Source: DAITQM01 sp039794245
GTDB taxonomy: Bacteria > Pseudomonadota > Gammaproteobacteria > Xanthomonadales > Wenzhouxiangellaceae
Length of the DNA stretch: 64,000 bases
Assembly (NCBI GenBank): GCA_039794245.1
Contig: JBDIVS010000004.1
Span: 62,001 to 126,000, forward strand
Direction of reading: 5' to 3'
In this document: one piece after another, positions 45,973-54,890 of the stretch
Position numbering within the stretch: the first letter of the stretch is position 1
How the letters are laid out: each line of letters opens with the position of its first letter
Translations under genes and position numbers: made by a program
The notes under the pieces: model-generated
Told to the model about the DNA's origin: nothing
The model's database searches: none
What the model saw: only the letters and a program-made list of their open reading frames with translations

Positions 45973-46228
45973 AGGAAACACCGATTGGGCCAAGCTTCGC
46001 GCTATGCCTGATTCGGAGGTCGCCTTAACCGATGAGGCTCCTGCCACGTCTCCAGAGGACTGGGCCAATGCGATTGCGCATCGTGGTCTGCCGCTTCCCT
46101 CGCGGAAGACCTAGATTGCGCTTCGTGTGGACGATGATGTTCTTGAATGGTTCAAGGCACAAGGGGCGGGGTACCGGACCCGTATGAATGCCGTCTTGAA
46201 AGCGTTTCGGGAAGCTCACAGATCGTAA
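45929..46228 (+). pseudogene. brnA: BrnA-family antitoxin gene with an in-frame amber stop
   Basis: The frame opens with MNKEHGRGATRMGAKGNTDW and reaches LPLPSRKT, where TAG at 46112–46114 ends it after 61 residues. The same frame continues at once with IALRVDDDVLEWFKAQGAGY and RTRMNAVLKAFREAHRS to TAA at 46226, which is the complete ribbon-helix-helix DNA-binding domain of BrnA. Related proteins have K/Q-I-T/A-L-R at the stop position, so CAG or AAG to TAG is a single change. The truncated product would lack DNA binding and autorepression. Whether it still neutralises the toxin cannot be told from sequence. Confidence 0.82.
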
Positions 46229-46338
46229 CGCCCCCGGGTGCAAAGATGGGGTCCGCCCGACGCCCGGGTCGCTGGCCGGGCGAGCCCATGAATGGACCGG
46301 GCATGAAAATCGTATAATGAATGATCCGGTTTTCGCGG

Positions 46339-46415
46339 CGGAGCGTAGCGCAGTCTGGTAGCGCACCACAATGGGGTTGTGGGGGTCGGGAGTTCGAATC
46401 TCCCCGCTCCGACCA
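46339..46415 (+). tRNA. tRNA-Pro (anticodon GGG)
   Basis: A 77-base cloverleaf with encoded CCA. The acceptor is CGGAGCG/CGCTCCG, the anticodon stem is CCACA/TGTGG with loop ATGGGGT giving GGG, and the T arm is CGGGAGTTCGAATCTCCCC. The unpaired-looking first C-G is normal for bacterial tRNA-Pro. Confidence 0.95.
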
Positions 46416-46501
46416 TGCGAACCGATGAGACCGTGAACGGTATTCCGTCCGGCCGGCCGCCGGGGGCGCCGCAGGACATTCCCACTGGCCCGGAGTGAAT
46501 G

Positions 46502-47494
46502 ATGAATCCGCCCGAACAGTCAAAAGCCGCATTGCTGCCGGATATCGCCAATGAGGCCCGGCCCGGCGTTGCCGGCCGGCTCGACTGGGTGGGGATGAAT
46601 CAGGTCGAAATCCCGGTCCGCGTCCAGCTCGGCAACAGCGACGAGGCCGCCGCCCAAGCCCGGGCGACGGTGTTTGTCAATCTCATCGATCCGGCGGCGC
46701 GCGGCATCCACATGTCGCGGCTTTACCTGCTGCTCGAACAGACCCTCGCCGAAAACGCGCTCAGCCCCTGCGCCCTGCGCCGCGTGCTGCACGAGTTCCT
46801 CGAGTCGCACCGCGAACTGTCCGACCGGGCCCTGATCCGGCTCGATTTCGATCTTTTGGTCCGCCGCCCGGCGCTGGTCAGCGAGCACCACGGCTGGCGG
46901 CGCTACCCGGTCAGCCTGATTGCCGAACTCAACGGCGGTGAATTCCGCGGCCGGGAATTCAGAATGGAAATGGCGGTGCAGGTGCTTTACTCCAGTACCT
47001 GCCCGTGTTCGGCGGCGCTCGCCCGGCAACTGATCCAGCAGCAGTTCGACACCGATTTCGCCGCCGTCCGGCAGCCGCCGAAAGAAGCGGTCCGCGCCTG
47101 GCTTGGCGGCGAGCAAGGCGTCAGCGCCACGCCGCACAGCCAGCGCAGCGCCGCCGATGTCCGGGTTCGCCTGACGCCGAGCTTCGAGGCTTTTCCGCTG
47201 CTCGAACTGATCGATCGGCTGGAGGTGGCGCTGCAAACCGCGGTCCAGGCGGCGGTCAAGCGCGAGGACGAACAGGCTTTCGCCCGCCTGAACGGCGCCA
47301 ATCTGATGTTCTGCGAAGACGCCGCGCGGCGCATCCGCAAGGTGCTCGACGGCGACGAGCGCATCGTCGATTTCTGGGCCCGCTGCCGCCATTTCGAGAG
47401 CCTGCACCCGCACAACGCTGTGGCCATCGTCACCAAGGGCCTGAGCAACGGCTTCGCACCGATCGACGGCACCCCCGCCGGCTGGCACGATTGA
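46502..47494 (+). CDS. folE2: GTP cyclohydrolase I, type IB (FolE2)
   Basis: Converts GTP to dihydroneopterin triphosphate for folate synthesis, in the metal-flexible form often used under zinc limitation. A 330-residue protein with WVGMNQVEIPVR near residue 27, RGIHMSRLY near 66, the catalytic cysteine segment YSSTCPCSAALAR near 160, and FESLHPHNAVA near the end. Of two ATGs at 46499 and 46502 the second has the better spacing to GGAG. It follows tRNA-Pro and stands alone; no Zur-like site was recognised. Confidence 0.95.
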   Translation: MNPPEQSKAALLPDIANEARPGVAGRLDWVGMNQVEIPVRVQLGNSDEAAAQARATVFVNLIDPAARGIHMSRLYLLLEQTLAENALSPCALRRVLHEFLESHRELSDRALIRLDFDLLVRRPALVSEHHGWRRYPVSLIAELNGGEFRGREFRMEMAVQVLYSSTCPCSAALARQLIQQQFDTDFAAVRQPPKEAVRAWLGGEQGVSATPHSQRSAADVRVRLTPSFEAFPLLELIDRLEVALQTAVQAAVKREDEQAFARLNGANLMFCEDAARRIRKVLDGDERIVDFWARCRHFESLHPHNAVAIVTKGLSNGFAPIDGTPAGWHD

Positions 47495-47989
47495 CCCGCC
47501 CTGCCCGATCCGCTTCCACGCCTTCGGGCGTCAGGGTGAGCGGTTCACTCTAAAACCTACGTCTTCACCAAGCTACCTGACCACAAAAAGTACAAAGACC
47601 ACAGAATTTTTCACCACGAAGGTCGCAAGCCACCTTCGTCCCTTAAGTTCATGCTTGCAAATCGGGAGGAGTCCATATAAGGACACGAAGAGCACGAAGG
47701 GATTTCAGGAGGGCAACTCGGTTGCCGCAATCCCGGCGTATGCCTTTATCGGCATCTTGCTGTCTTGTTCAATTTCCGCCGTCGTGTAAATCCGCCCGGT
47801 TTCTACCCATTGCGAACGGTCAATCCTGGCGCGTCTGGCGCAGCGAGAACCGAGAAATGGGTTATTTTCAGTGTCTGCGCTGTGCTCGGTGGTTTCTGTT
47901 CGGTAACACTTGGAATAGTACCGCTGCGGGCTCGTGCGTTCCCGGATCGATTCTTCGTGTCCTGGACTTGTACGCGGTTTTCTAATACG
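47495..47989. other. Non-coding stretch with CACGAAG-type short repeats
   Basis: No convincing gene in these 495 bases on either strand. Bases 47576–47702 are unusually AC/AG-rich, with short direct repeats such as ACCACAAAAAG, CACCACGAAGG and ACACGAAGAGCACGAAGG. A similar CACGAAGGCACGG...CACGAAG string lies at 22749–22772 after the FAD oxidase gene. Repeats of this style are scattered in many bacterial genomes. Confidence 0.4.
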
Positions 47990-48022
47990 ATGAACGCTCC
48001 CTTGTTGCAAGTGGGGCACAGT

Positions 48023-48562
48023 ATGAACGGTATTTTGCGTCTCGTAAGGTGGGCCGGGACCGGAGCGGTCGTTCTGGTATCGGGGGTGTTGTTCGTCGCT
48101 TGCGGTTCCAACGTATCGCAAATTCAAAACGGCGAATGCTTTGTGATCGACGATGTCGGGATCACACCTGATGGCAGCAAGATCTCGCAGATCCGCACTG
48201 TCGAGTGCCCGAAAGAAGGTGTGACACCCACCGGTTCGAACATATCGCAGATCCAAAGTGGGGATTGTTTCATCATCGTCGATGTCGGGTACGACATCAG
48301 AGGATCTAAGCTCTCCCAGATCAGGGCGGTGGAATGCCCGAAAGAGGCGCCGGCGGCCGATGAGGGCGTGGAAAACGACGCCGCGATTCTCGACGATTCG
48401 GCGGAGGACGACACCGGCGGCGTGCAGGCCGAAGTGCCGGCCGAGGCCGCTGCCGCGGACCTGGCCGCCAAGCTGGACGAGGCGGCCCGCGATGTGACCG
48501 CCAAGGCGCGGGCCGAGGCGGGTTTGGAGGAGGCGACGCCGGAAGACGATTTGGGCAACTGA
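48023..48562 (+). CDS. Small lipoprotein with repeated SQI(Q/R) segments
   Basis: A 179-residue protein I do not recognise. It has a lipobox (GVLFVAC at about residue 27) followed by four alternating units: GSNVSQIQNGECFVIDDVG, GSKISQIRTVECPKEGV, GSNISQIQSGDCFIIVDVG and GSKLSQIRAVECPKEA. This is a roughly 40-residue repeat, used twice, with one conserved cysteine per half unit. The tail is acidic and helical (AAADLAAKLDEAARDV). The cysteine pattern suggests disulfide-stabilised surface repeats. A start at 47990 is also possible. leuS follows after about 130 bases. Confidence 0.6.
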   Translation: MNGILRLVRWAGTGAVVLVSGVLFVACGSNVSQIQNGECFVIDDVGITPDGSKISQIRTVECPKEGVTPTGSNISQIQSGDCFIIVDVGYDIRGSKLSQIRAVECPKEAPAADEGVENDAAILDDSAEDDTGGVQAEVPAEAAAADLAAKLDEAARDVTAKARAEAGLEEATPEDDLGN

Positions 48563-48692
48563 GCCGCGCCCGGGTCTTTGCCGCACTGCCCCGGCGACGC
48601 CCGTTGCGCCGCCGGGCGGCTTTGGCCGGCCGCTGTTTTTGCCGCCTTGGCGTAAAATAGCCCGTTTCGCCCCGCCGGCCGAACGGTTTGCA

Positions 48693-51311
48693 ATGCACGA
48701 ACACTACGAACCCCGCGTGATCGAGACCGAATGCCAGCGCCGCTGGCTGGAATCGGGAGTCTACGAAGCGCGGGAGGACGACCCGCGCCCCAAGTTCTAC
48801 TGCCTGTCGATGCTGCCTTATCCGAGCGGCACGCTGCACATGGGGCACGTCCGCAATTACACGATCGGCGACGTGATCGCCCGTTACTGGCGCCTGAACG
48901 GCTGCAACGTCTTGCAGCCGATGGGTTGGGACGCGTTCGGCCTGCCCGCCGAAAATGCCGCGATCAAACACCGCACCGCGCCGGCGGCCTGGACGCGGGC
49001 CAATATCGCGCACATGCGCCGCCAGTTGCAGGCACTCGGCCTGGCCATCGACTGGTCGCGCGAATTCGCCACCTGCGACCCGGAATACTACGTCCACGAA
49101 CAGCGGCTGTTCGTCAGGCTCTTCGAGCAGGGGCTGGTTTACCGCCGCGACGCCGAGGTCAACTGGGATCCGGTCGATCAGACGGTGCTGGCTAACGAGC
49201 AGGTGATCGATGGCCGCGGCTGGCGCTCCGGGGCGCCGGTCGAAAAGCGCCGCATCCCGCAATGGTTCCTGAAAATCACCGCCTACGCCCAGGAGCTGCT
49301 CGACGGGCTGGATCACCTCGACGGCTGGCCGGAATCGGTGAAGACTATGCAGCGCCACTGGATCGGGCGCTCGGCGGGTTGGAAAATCCGCTTTGTGCTG
49401 ATCTCAGACGGCGCCCCGCCACCCGCCGGCGGCGAGATCGAAGTGTTCACGACCCGGCCGGATACGCTGTACGGCGCAACCTATCTCGCGGTCGCCGCCG
49501 ACCACCCGCTGGCCGCTGCCGCCGCCGGGCGTGATCCCGAAGTGGCCCGTTTCATTGCCGCCTGCCGCCAGGGCGGTACGGCCGCCGCCGACCTGGAAAA
49601 ACAGGAAAAACAGGGTGTGCCGAGCGGTTTTTTCGCCGCCCATCCGCTGACCGGCGAGCGATTGCCGGTGTGGGTCGCCAACTTCGTGCTGATGAGTTAC
49701 GGCACCGGCGCAGTGATGGCGGTGCCCGGCCATGACGGGCGCGATTTCGAGTTCGCCCGGCGCTACGGCCTGCCGATCCGCCAGGTGATCACCGTGCCGG
49801 GCGAGACCTTCGACCCGGAGCACTGGCAGGACTGGTACGCCGACAAGGACCATCCCGGTATGCAGGTCACCGCCTCGGGCGCGCTTGACGGCCTGGGGTA
49901 TCGCGCCGCCTGCGACAAGGTCGCCGAATTGCTCGGCGCACGGGCCGAAGTGGCGGTGCAATACCGGTTGCGCGACTGGGGCGTCAGCCGCCAGCGTTAC
50001 TGGGGCTGCCCGATTCCGATGATCCTCTGCCCGGGTTGCGGCGATGTGCCGGTGCCGGAGCAAGAATTGCCGGTGGTGCTACCCGAAGCGGTCGAGTTCG
50101 TCGGCCACACCTCGCCGCTGAAAGCCGATCCCCAATGGCGTAAAACGACCTGCCCGCGCTGCGGCGGCCCGGCCGAACGCGAAACCGACACGTTCGACAC
50201 CTTCATGGAGTCGAGCTGGTACTACGCCCGTTACTGTTGCCCGGGCGCCGCGGACATCGTCGACCGGCGCGCCGACCATTGGCTGCCGGTCGATCAGTAC
50301 ATCGGCGGCATCGAGCATGCCATCTTGCATCTGATGTATTTCCGCTTCTTTCACAAGCTGCTGCGCGATGGCGGCTACGTGCACAGCGACGAGCCGGCGG
50401 TGCGCCTGTTGTGCCAGGGCATGGTGGTTGCCGAAACGTTTTACCGCGACGAGGAAGGCGGCGGGCGGACCTGGTTCAATCCGTCCGAGGTTGAAGTCGA
50501 GCGCGACGAGCGCGGCCGGATCACCGGCGCGCGGGCGCTCGCCGACGGCCGGCCGATTGCCTCGGGCGGCATCGAGAAGATGTCGAAATCGCGCAACAAC
50601 GGGGTCGATCCCGAGGCTCTGATCGGCCGTTACGGCGCCGATACGGTGCGCTTGTTCTCGATGTTCGCCGCGCCCGCCGAGCAGAGCCTCGAATGGTCCG
50701 AAAGCGGGGTGGAAGGGGCGTGGCGCTTTTTGCACCGCCTGTGGCACGGCGTCGCCCGCCATCGCGACGAATGGCAACGAGCGGCGCCGGCGGCCGGCGA
50801 GAGCGAGCCTCTGGACGACGCCGGCCGGGCGCTGCGCCGCAAACTGCACGAAACGATCGCCAAGGTCGGTGATGACATCGCCCGCCGGCTGGCCTTCAAT
50901 ACCGCGATCGCGGCTTTGATGGAGCTGATCAACGAGATGATGCGCTACGATACGCAAGGCGGCGCGGCGCTCGCGCTGCGCCACGAAGCCTGGTCGGCGG
51001 TGGTCCGCTTGATCGCACCGTTCACGCCGCACCTGGCCGCGACCTTGTGGCCGGCACTCGGTTACGACACCGAATTGGAGGCGGCCGGCTGGCCGGCGGT
51101 CGATGAATCTGCCCTGGCCCGCGAGCGGGTGACGATCGTCGTCCAGGTCAACGGCAAGGTCCGCGGCCGTATCGAGTGCGCGCCCGGCGCCGATCGCGAG
51201 ACGCTCGTTGCGCTGGCGTGTGAGGCGCCGAACGTCGCCCGGCACCTGGCAGGGCGCGCGCCGCGCAAGGTGATCGTGGTGCCCGATAAATTGCTGAACC
51301 TGGTGGTGTGA
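48693..51311 (+). CDS. leuS: Leucyl-tRNA synthetase
   Basis: A class I synthetase of 872 residues (E. coli 860). HIGH motif HMGH is in PYPSGTLHMGHVRNYTIGD near residue 48. The CP1 editing domain includes TTRPDTLYGATYLAVA, and the KMSKS loop is EKMSKSRNN near residue 627. The C-terminus ends with the anticodon-binding and tail domain (VQVNGKVRGRIE). The start ATG at 48693 gives the family N-terminus MHEHYEPRVIE. First gene of leuS–lptE–holA–nadD. Confidence 0.97.
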   Translation: MHEHYEPRVIETECQRRWLESGVYEAREDDPRPKFYCLSMLPYPSGTLHMGHVRNYTIGDVIARYWRLNGCNVLQPMGWDAFGLPAENAAIKHRTAPAAWTRANIAHMRRQLQALGLAIDWSREFATCDPEYYVHEQRLFVRLFEQGLVYRRDAEVNWDPVDQTVLANEQVIDGRGWRSGAPVEKRRIPQWFLKITAYAQELLDGLDHLDGWPESVKTMQRHWIGRSAGWKIRFVLISDGAPPPAGGEIEVFTTRPDTLYGATYLAVAADHPLAAAAAGRDPEVARFIAACRQGGTAAADLEKQEKQGVPSGFFAAHPLTGERLPVWVANFVLMSYGTGAVMAVPGHDGRDFEFARRYGLPIRQVITVPGETFDPEHWQDWYADKDHPGMQVTASGALDGLGYRAACDKVAELLGARAEVAVQYRLRDWGVSRQRYWGCPIPMILCPGCGDVPVPEQELPVVLPEAVEFVGHTSPLKADPQWRKTTCPRCGGPAERETDTFDTFMESSWYYARYCCPGAADIVDRRADHWLPVDQYIGGIEHAILHLMYFRFFHKLLRDGGYVHSDEPAVRLLCQGMVVAETFYRDEEGGGRTWFNPSEVEVERDERGRITGARALADGRPIASGGIEKMSKSRNNGVDPEALIGRYGADTVRLFSMFAAPAEQSLEWSESGVEGAWRFLHRLWHGVARHRDEWQRAAPAAGESEPLDDAGRALRRKLHETIAKVGDDIARRLAFNTAIAALMELINEMMRYDTQGGAALALRHEAWSAVVRLIAPFTPHLAATLWPALGYDTELEAAGWPAVDESALARERVTIVVQVNGKVRGRIECAPGADRETLVALACEAPNVARHLAGRAPRKVIVVPDKLLNLVV

Positions 51312-51313
51312 AA

Positions 51314-51817
51314 ATGAAGCTAGTAAAGCTCGGCGGCCTGCTGTTCGGTGTCTCGCTGGCGCTTGCCGCCTGCGGCTTCCAGTTACGTGGCACCGCCGAT
51401 CTGCCGGCCCAAATGTCGCGCACCTATCTGGCGATGCCGGACCGTTACGGCGAATTCGGCCGCGCCCTGGAAAGAATGCTGGTCGCCAACGATATCGCCG
51501 TCACCGAAAACCAGGCCGAGGCAACGGCGATTTTACGGATCAACCGCGAACAATTCGTCCGTACCGCGGCGTCGTTCTCCGGTACGGCCAGAACGAGCGA
51601 ATTCCGCCTGACCTATTACGTCGATTTCCAGTTGCAGGATGCCTCGGGCAAACCCCTGTCCACGCAGCGCCACGTCGAGTTGTTCCGCGATTACAGCTTC
51701 GACGAGCAGGAAATCCTGGCCGCGACGCGCGAGGAAGAGTTTCTGCGCAAGGAGATGCAGACCTCGATGGTCAGTGAGGTGCTCCGCCGGCTCGAGGCGA
51801 TGCGGATCAACGGCTGA
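51314..51817 (+). CDS. lptE: LPS-assembly lipoprotein LptE
   Basis: The outer-membrane plug protein that works with LptD in lipopolysaccharide insertion. A 167-residue lipoprotein with lipobox ALAACGFQLRG at about residue 20; the C-GFQLRG sequence right after the lipidated cysteine is the LptE hallmark. It starts three bases after leuS and precedes holA, the standard order. Confidence 0.92.
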   Translation: MKLVKLGGLLFGVSLALAACGFQLRGTADLPAQMSRTYLAMPDRYGEFGRALERMLVANDIAVTENQAEATAILRINREQFVRTAASFSGTARTSEFRLTYYVDFQLQDASGKPLSTQRHVELFRDYSFDEQEILAATREEEFLRKEMQTSMVSEVLRRLEAMRING

Positions 51818-51823
51818 GCGCCG

Positions 51824-52843
51824 GTGAAGGTCTTTCCCGAGGCACTGCACAAAGCCTTGAGCCCGCCGCCCGCGCCGCTGTGGCTGGTCGCCGGCCCGGA
51901 GCTGTTGCTGCGCGACGAGGCGCGGCGCGCGATCCGCCAATTCCTGGCGACCGAGGGCGCCGGCGAGCGCCACCCGATCGACGCCGACCGGCGTTTCTCG
52001 TGGGGTGAACTGGCCGCCCTGGCCGCCGACCGCTCGCTGTTTTCCAGCCGCAGACTCATCGAACTCAGCCTGCCGTCGGGCAAAATCGGGCGCGACGGGG
52101 CCAAGGCGATCGGCGATTGGCTGGCTGCCGGTCATGACGACATCCTGCTGCTCGACATCGCCGAATGGAACCTCGAACTCGAGCGCACGGCGTGGGCCCG
52201 GGCTGTTGCCGAGGCCGGCGTCTATGTGCCGTGCTGGCAGGTCAAACCGGAAAATCTGCCCGAGTGGATCCGCCGGCGCCTGGCCAGCCGCCAACTGTCG
52301 GCGCCACCAGCGGCGGTGGCGCTGCTCGCCGAGCGGGTCGAAGGCAATCTTTTGGCCGCGGCGCAGGAAATCGACAAACTGCTGCTGCTCTACGGCCCCG
52401 GGCAGATCGAATTCGAGCAGCTCAATGCCGCGGTGGCCGACAGCGCCAGTTACGATGCCTTCCGCCTGGCAGAAACGGTTCTGAACGGCGATGCGGGAAA
52501 CGCCTTGCGCATTGCCGCCGGCCTCGAACGCGCCGCGTTCGGCCGGCCGCTCGTCGTCGCCGCCCTGGCCCGCGAGTTTTCGCTGCTCGCCCAGTGGCAG
52601 CAACTGGCGGCCGGCGAAGGCATCCAGAAGGCCTTCGCTGATCTTCGCATCTGGCCGGCGCGCCAGGGCCCCATGCGCCGCGCCGCCGATCGCCTGGGGC
52701 CCGGCGGTGTGCGGCGGGCGCTGGCGGCGATGGCCCGGCTCGACCGGCTGGCAAAAGGCCAGGAACGGGGCGATTTCGCCGTTGCCGTCGAACGGCTGAT
52801 CCTCGAACTGTGCGGCCGGCCACTGGGTCGGGTTGCGGCGTGA
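51824..52843 (+). CDS. holA: DNA polymerase III delta subunit
   Basis: Opens the sliding clamp within the clamp loader. A 339-residue protein (E. coli 343) with PLWLVAGPELLLRDEARRAI at the N-terminus in place of a functional ATP site, SLFSSRRLIELSLPSGK near residue 70, EGNLLAAAQEIDKLLLLYGPG near 190, and a C-terminal collar domain. GTG start at 51824, six bases after lptE. Its TGA overlaps the nadD start (TGATG). Confidence 0.94.
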   Translation: MKVFPEALHKALSPPPAPLWLVAGPELLLRDEARRAIRQFLATEGAGERHPIDADRRFSWGELAALAADRSLFSSRRLIELSLPSGKIGRDGAKAIGDWLAAGHDDILLLDIAEWNLELERTAWARAVAEAGVYVPCWQVKPENLPEWIRRRLASRQLSAPPAAVALLAERVEGNLLAAAQEIDKLLLLYGPGQIEFEQLNAAVADSASYDAFRLAETVLNGDAGNALRIAAGLERAAFGRPLVVAALAREFSLLAQWQQLAAGEGIQKAFADLRIWPARQGPMRRAADRLGPGGVRRALAAMARLDRLAKGQERGDFAVAVERLILELCGRPLGRVAA

Positions 52844-53496
52844 TGAACCACCGGCCGTTGACCGCGGTGTTCGGCGGCACTTTCGATCCGGTGCATTACG
52901 GCCACCTGCGCGCCGCCGCCGAAGTTCGCGAGGCGCTGGGCATCGACGATTTCCGCTTCGTGCCGGCCGGCACGCCGCCCCACCGCCCACCGCCCGCGGC
53001 GGGCGGTGCCGAGCGTCTGGCGCTGCTTGGCGCGGCGCTCGCCGGACACCCCGAATTTCATCTCGACGAGCGGGAGATTCACCGCCCGGGACCGTCCTAT
53101 ATGGCCGATACGCTCGACGATCTGCGCCGCCAACTCGGCCCGGATGCGCCTCTGGCGCTGGTCGTCGGCCAGGACGCGGCCAACGGCCTCGAACGCTGGC
53201 ACCGCTGGCGCGACTTGCTCGGTGCGGCGCACCTGGTCGTGATGACCCGCCCGGAGAGCGTGGCGAAGTATTCGGCCGGCCTTGCCGCTGACCTGGCTAA
53301 ACGCGCCGCCGCTCCGGAAATCCTGCGCCAGGTGCCGGCCGGCCGGGTGCTGCATCTCGAAGTGACGCAACTGGCGATCGCCTCGTCGGATATCCGGGCG
53401 CGGCTGGCGCGCGGTGCCGATGTGTCGTTTTTGCTGCCCGACCCGGCGATCGAGGCGATCGCCCGGCTCGGCTTATACGGGATCAAGTGCTCATGA
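52843..53496 (+). CDS. nadD: Nicotinate-nucleotide adenylyltransferase
   Basis: Adenylates nicotinate mononucleotide in NAD synthesis, upstream of the NadE reaction encoded at the window start. A 217-residue nucleotidyltransferase with GGTFDPVHYGHLRAA at residues 11–25, FVPAGTPPHRPPP near 45, and the ISSTxxR-type motif appearing as IASSDIRARLARG near 180. The rsfS and rlmH genes that commonly follow are absent; an FG-GAP-type gene overlaps its stop codon instead. Confidence 0.95.
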   Translation: MNHRPLTAVFGGTFDPVHYGHLRAAAEVREALGIDDFRFVPAGTPPHRPPPAAGGAERLALLGAALAGHPEFHLDEREIHRPGPSYMADTLDDLRRQLGPDAPLALVVGQDAANGLERWHRWRDLLGAAHLVVMTRPESVAKYSAGLAADLAKRAAAPEILRQVPAGRVLHLEVTQLAIASSDIRARLARGADVSFLLPDPAIEAIARLGLYGIKCS

Positions 53497-54890
53497 CGAG
53501 GCGATGCACTGTAACCGCGAAGCGGAACGCCTGGCGGGCTGCTGCCTGGTTGCTTGGCTGGGCGGTGCTGCCGGCCGCGGCGCTGGATCAGGGAACCTGG
53601 CGGGAAGCGGCGGCGCTCGGCTCGCCGGCGCCGGAGGCGGGCAGCGAATTCGGCAGCGCGCTGGCCCTCGACGCGGGCCGGCTCGTGGTCGGCCAGCGGT
53701 TCGCCACCGTCGGCGGCAATGCGTTGCAAGGCAGTGCCCACGTTTATCGGGTGGCGGCGGATGGAGTGGTGGTGCTCAGCCAGTCGCTGTTCGCCTCCGA
53801 CGGGGTCGCCGATGACCGCTTCGGGGCCTCGGCCGCGCTCGGCGGCGGCCTGCTCGCGATCGGCGCGCAACGCGCCGACATCGACGCGATGCAATGGCGC
53901 GGTGCGTTATACGTGTTCGCGCCGGACGGCCAGGAACTGTTTGTCCAAAGCGCCAAGCTCACCGCGCCCGACGGCCAAACTTTCGACGAGTTCGGCACGA
54001 CAGCGGCGACCGACGGCGCAACGATTCTCGGCGGCACGCCGCAGGGCGACGGGGCCATCGCCGATCAGGGCGCCGCCTATCACTTCAGCGTCGATACCGG
54101 CGGCCTGTGGCAACTTTCCGGCAAACTCACCGATCCGGCCGGCGGCAGTGCCGATCAGTTCGCGATCGCGCTCGATCTGCTTGGCGATCTGGCGCTGATC
54201 GGGGCGCCGCGCGCCACGGTCGGTGGTAACGTCTTTCAGGGCCGGGCGCAGGTCTTCCGGTTCGGCGGCGGCGTGTGGCAGCTCGAGGCGACGCTGACCG
54301 CCGGCGATGGCCAACCGTTCGACGCCTTCGGCAGCGCCGTGGCCCTGGCCGGCGACCAGGCCCTGATCGGGGCGAGCGCCGTCGATGACGGCGGCCTGAA
54401 CAATCGCGGTGCGGTGTATGTATTTGACCTTTTGCCTTCCGGGCAATGGGTCGAAAGACAGAAGCTGCTGGCGCCGGACGGCCAGGAAGAGGATCTGTTC
54501 GGTGACGCACTGGATGTCGCCGGTGACCGGGCGGTGGCCGGCGCACCGCAGGCCACCGGCAACACCGAACGTAGCGGCGTGGTCTATGTACTGGACCGCG
54601 ACGGCGAGGGGGGTTGGCAGTTCACCGCCCGTCTCGCCGCCGGACAGGGTCAGAGCTTCAGCGGCTTCGGACGGCGCGTGGCGATCGCCGGCGAGTTGCT
54701 TGCCGCCGCGGCGCCGTCCGCCGCCGACGGAGCGATCGGCGATGCCGGGCTGGTGCACGTTTTCGCCAGCATGACGCTGCCCGAACCGGCTGCCGTGCCG
54801 GCCATCGCCGGCCCGGCGCTGGTACTTTTGGCGCTCAGTCTGCTGCTGGCGGCGCGGTTTGTGCTGCGGCGAGCCACTCATCGATCTTGA
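53493..54890 (+). CDS. Secreted FG-GAP-type beta-propeller protein with a C-terminal sorting-like tail
   Basis: A 465-residue exported protein. The ATG overlaps the nadD stop (ATGA). After a signal peptide (cleavage near LPAAALD) there are about seven repeats of the FG-GAP_2 kind, each with a D-x-FG-x-A/S-x-A-L/V core, for example SEFGSALALDAGRLVVGQ, DRFGASAALGGGLLAIGA, DAFGSAVALAGDQALIGA, DLFGDALDVAGDRAVAGA. The C-terminus PEPAAVPAIAGPALVLLALS with a basic end (RFVLRR) resembles PEP/IPTL-type sorting tails. A propeller displayed at the cell surface is the natural reading; the partner is unknown. Its last 56 bases overlap the convergent DUF885 gene. Confidence 0.78.
   Translation: MTRRCTVTAKRNAWRAAAWLLGWAVLPAAALDQGTWREAAALGSPAPEAGSEFGSALALDAGRLVVGQRFATVGGNALQGSAHVYRVAADGVVVLSQSLFASDGVADDRFGASAALGGGLLAIGAQRADIDAMQWRGALYVFAPDGQELFVQSAKLTAPDGQTFDEFGTTAATDGATILGGTPQGDGAIADQGAAYHFSVDTGGLWQLSGKLTDPAGGSADQFAIALDLLGDLALIGAPRATVGGNVFQGRAQVFRFGGGVWQLEATLTAGDGQPFDAFGSAVALAGDQALIGASAVDDGGLNNRGAVYVFDLLPSGQWVERQKLLAPDGQEEDLFGDALDVAGDRAVAGAPQATGNTERSGVVYVLDRDGEGGWQFTARLAAGQGQSFSGFGRRVAIAGELLAAAAPSAADGAIGDAGLVHVFASMTLPEPAAVPAIAGPALVLLALSLLLAARFVLRRATHRS

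Noticed and set aside
47705..48586. 293-codon minus-strand frame opposite the SQIQ/SQIR lipoprotein
   Set aside because: The + strand product has a signal sequence, lipobox and internal repeats; the minus-strand translation has none of these, and its apparent repeats mirror the + strand ones.
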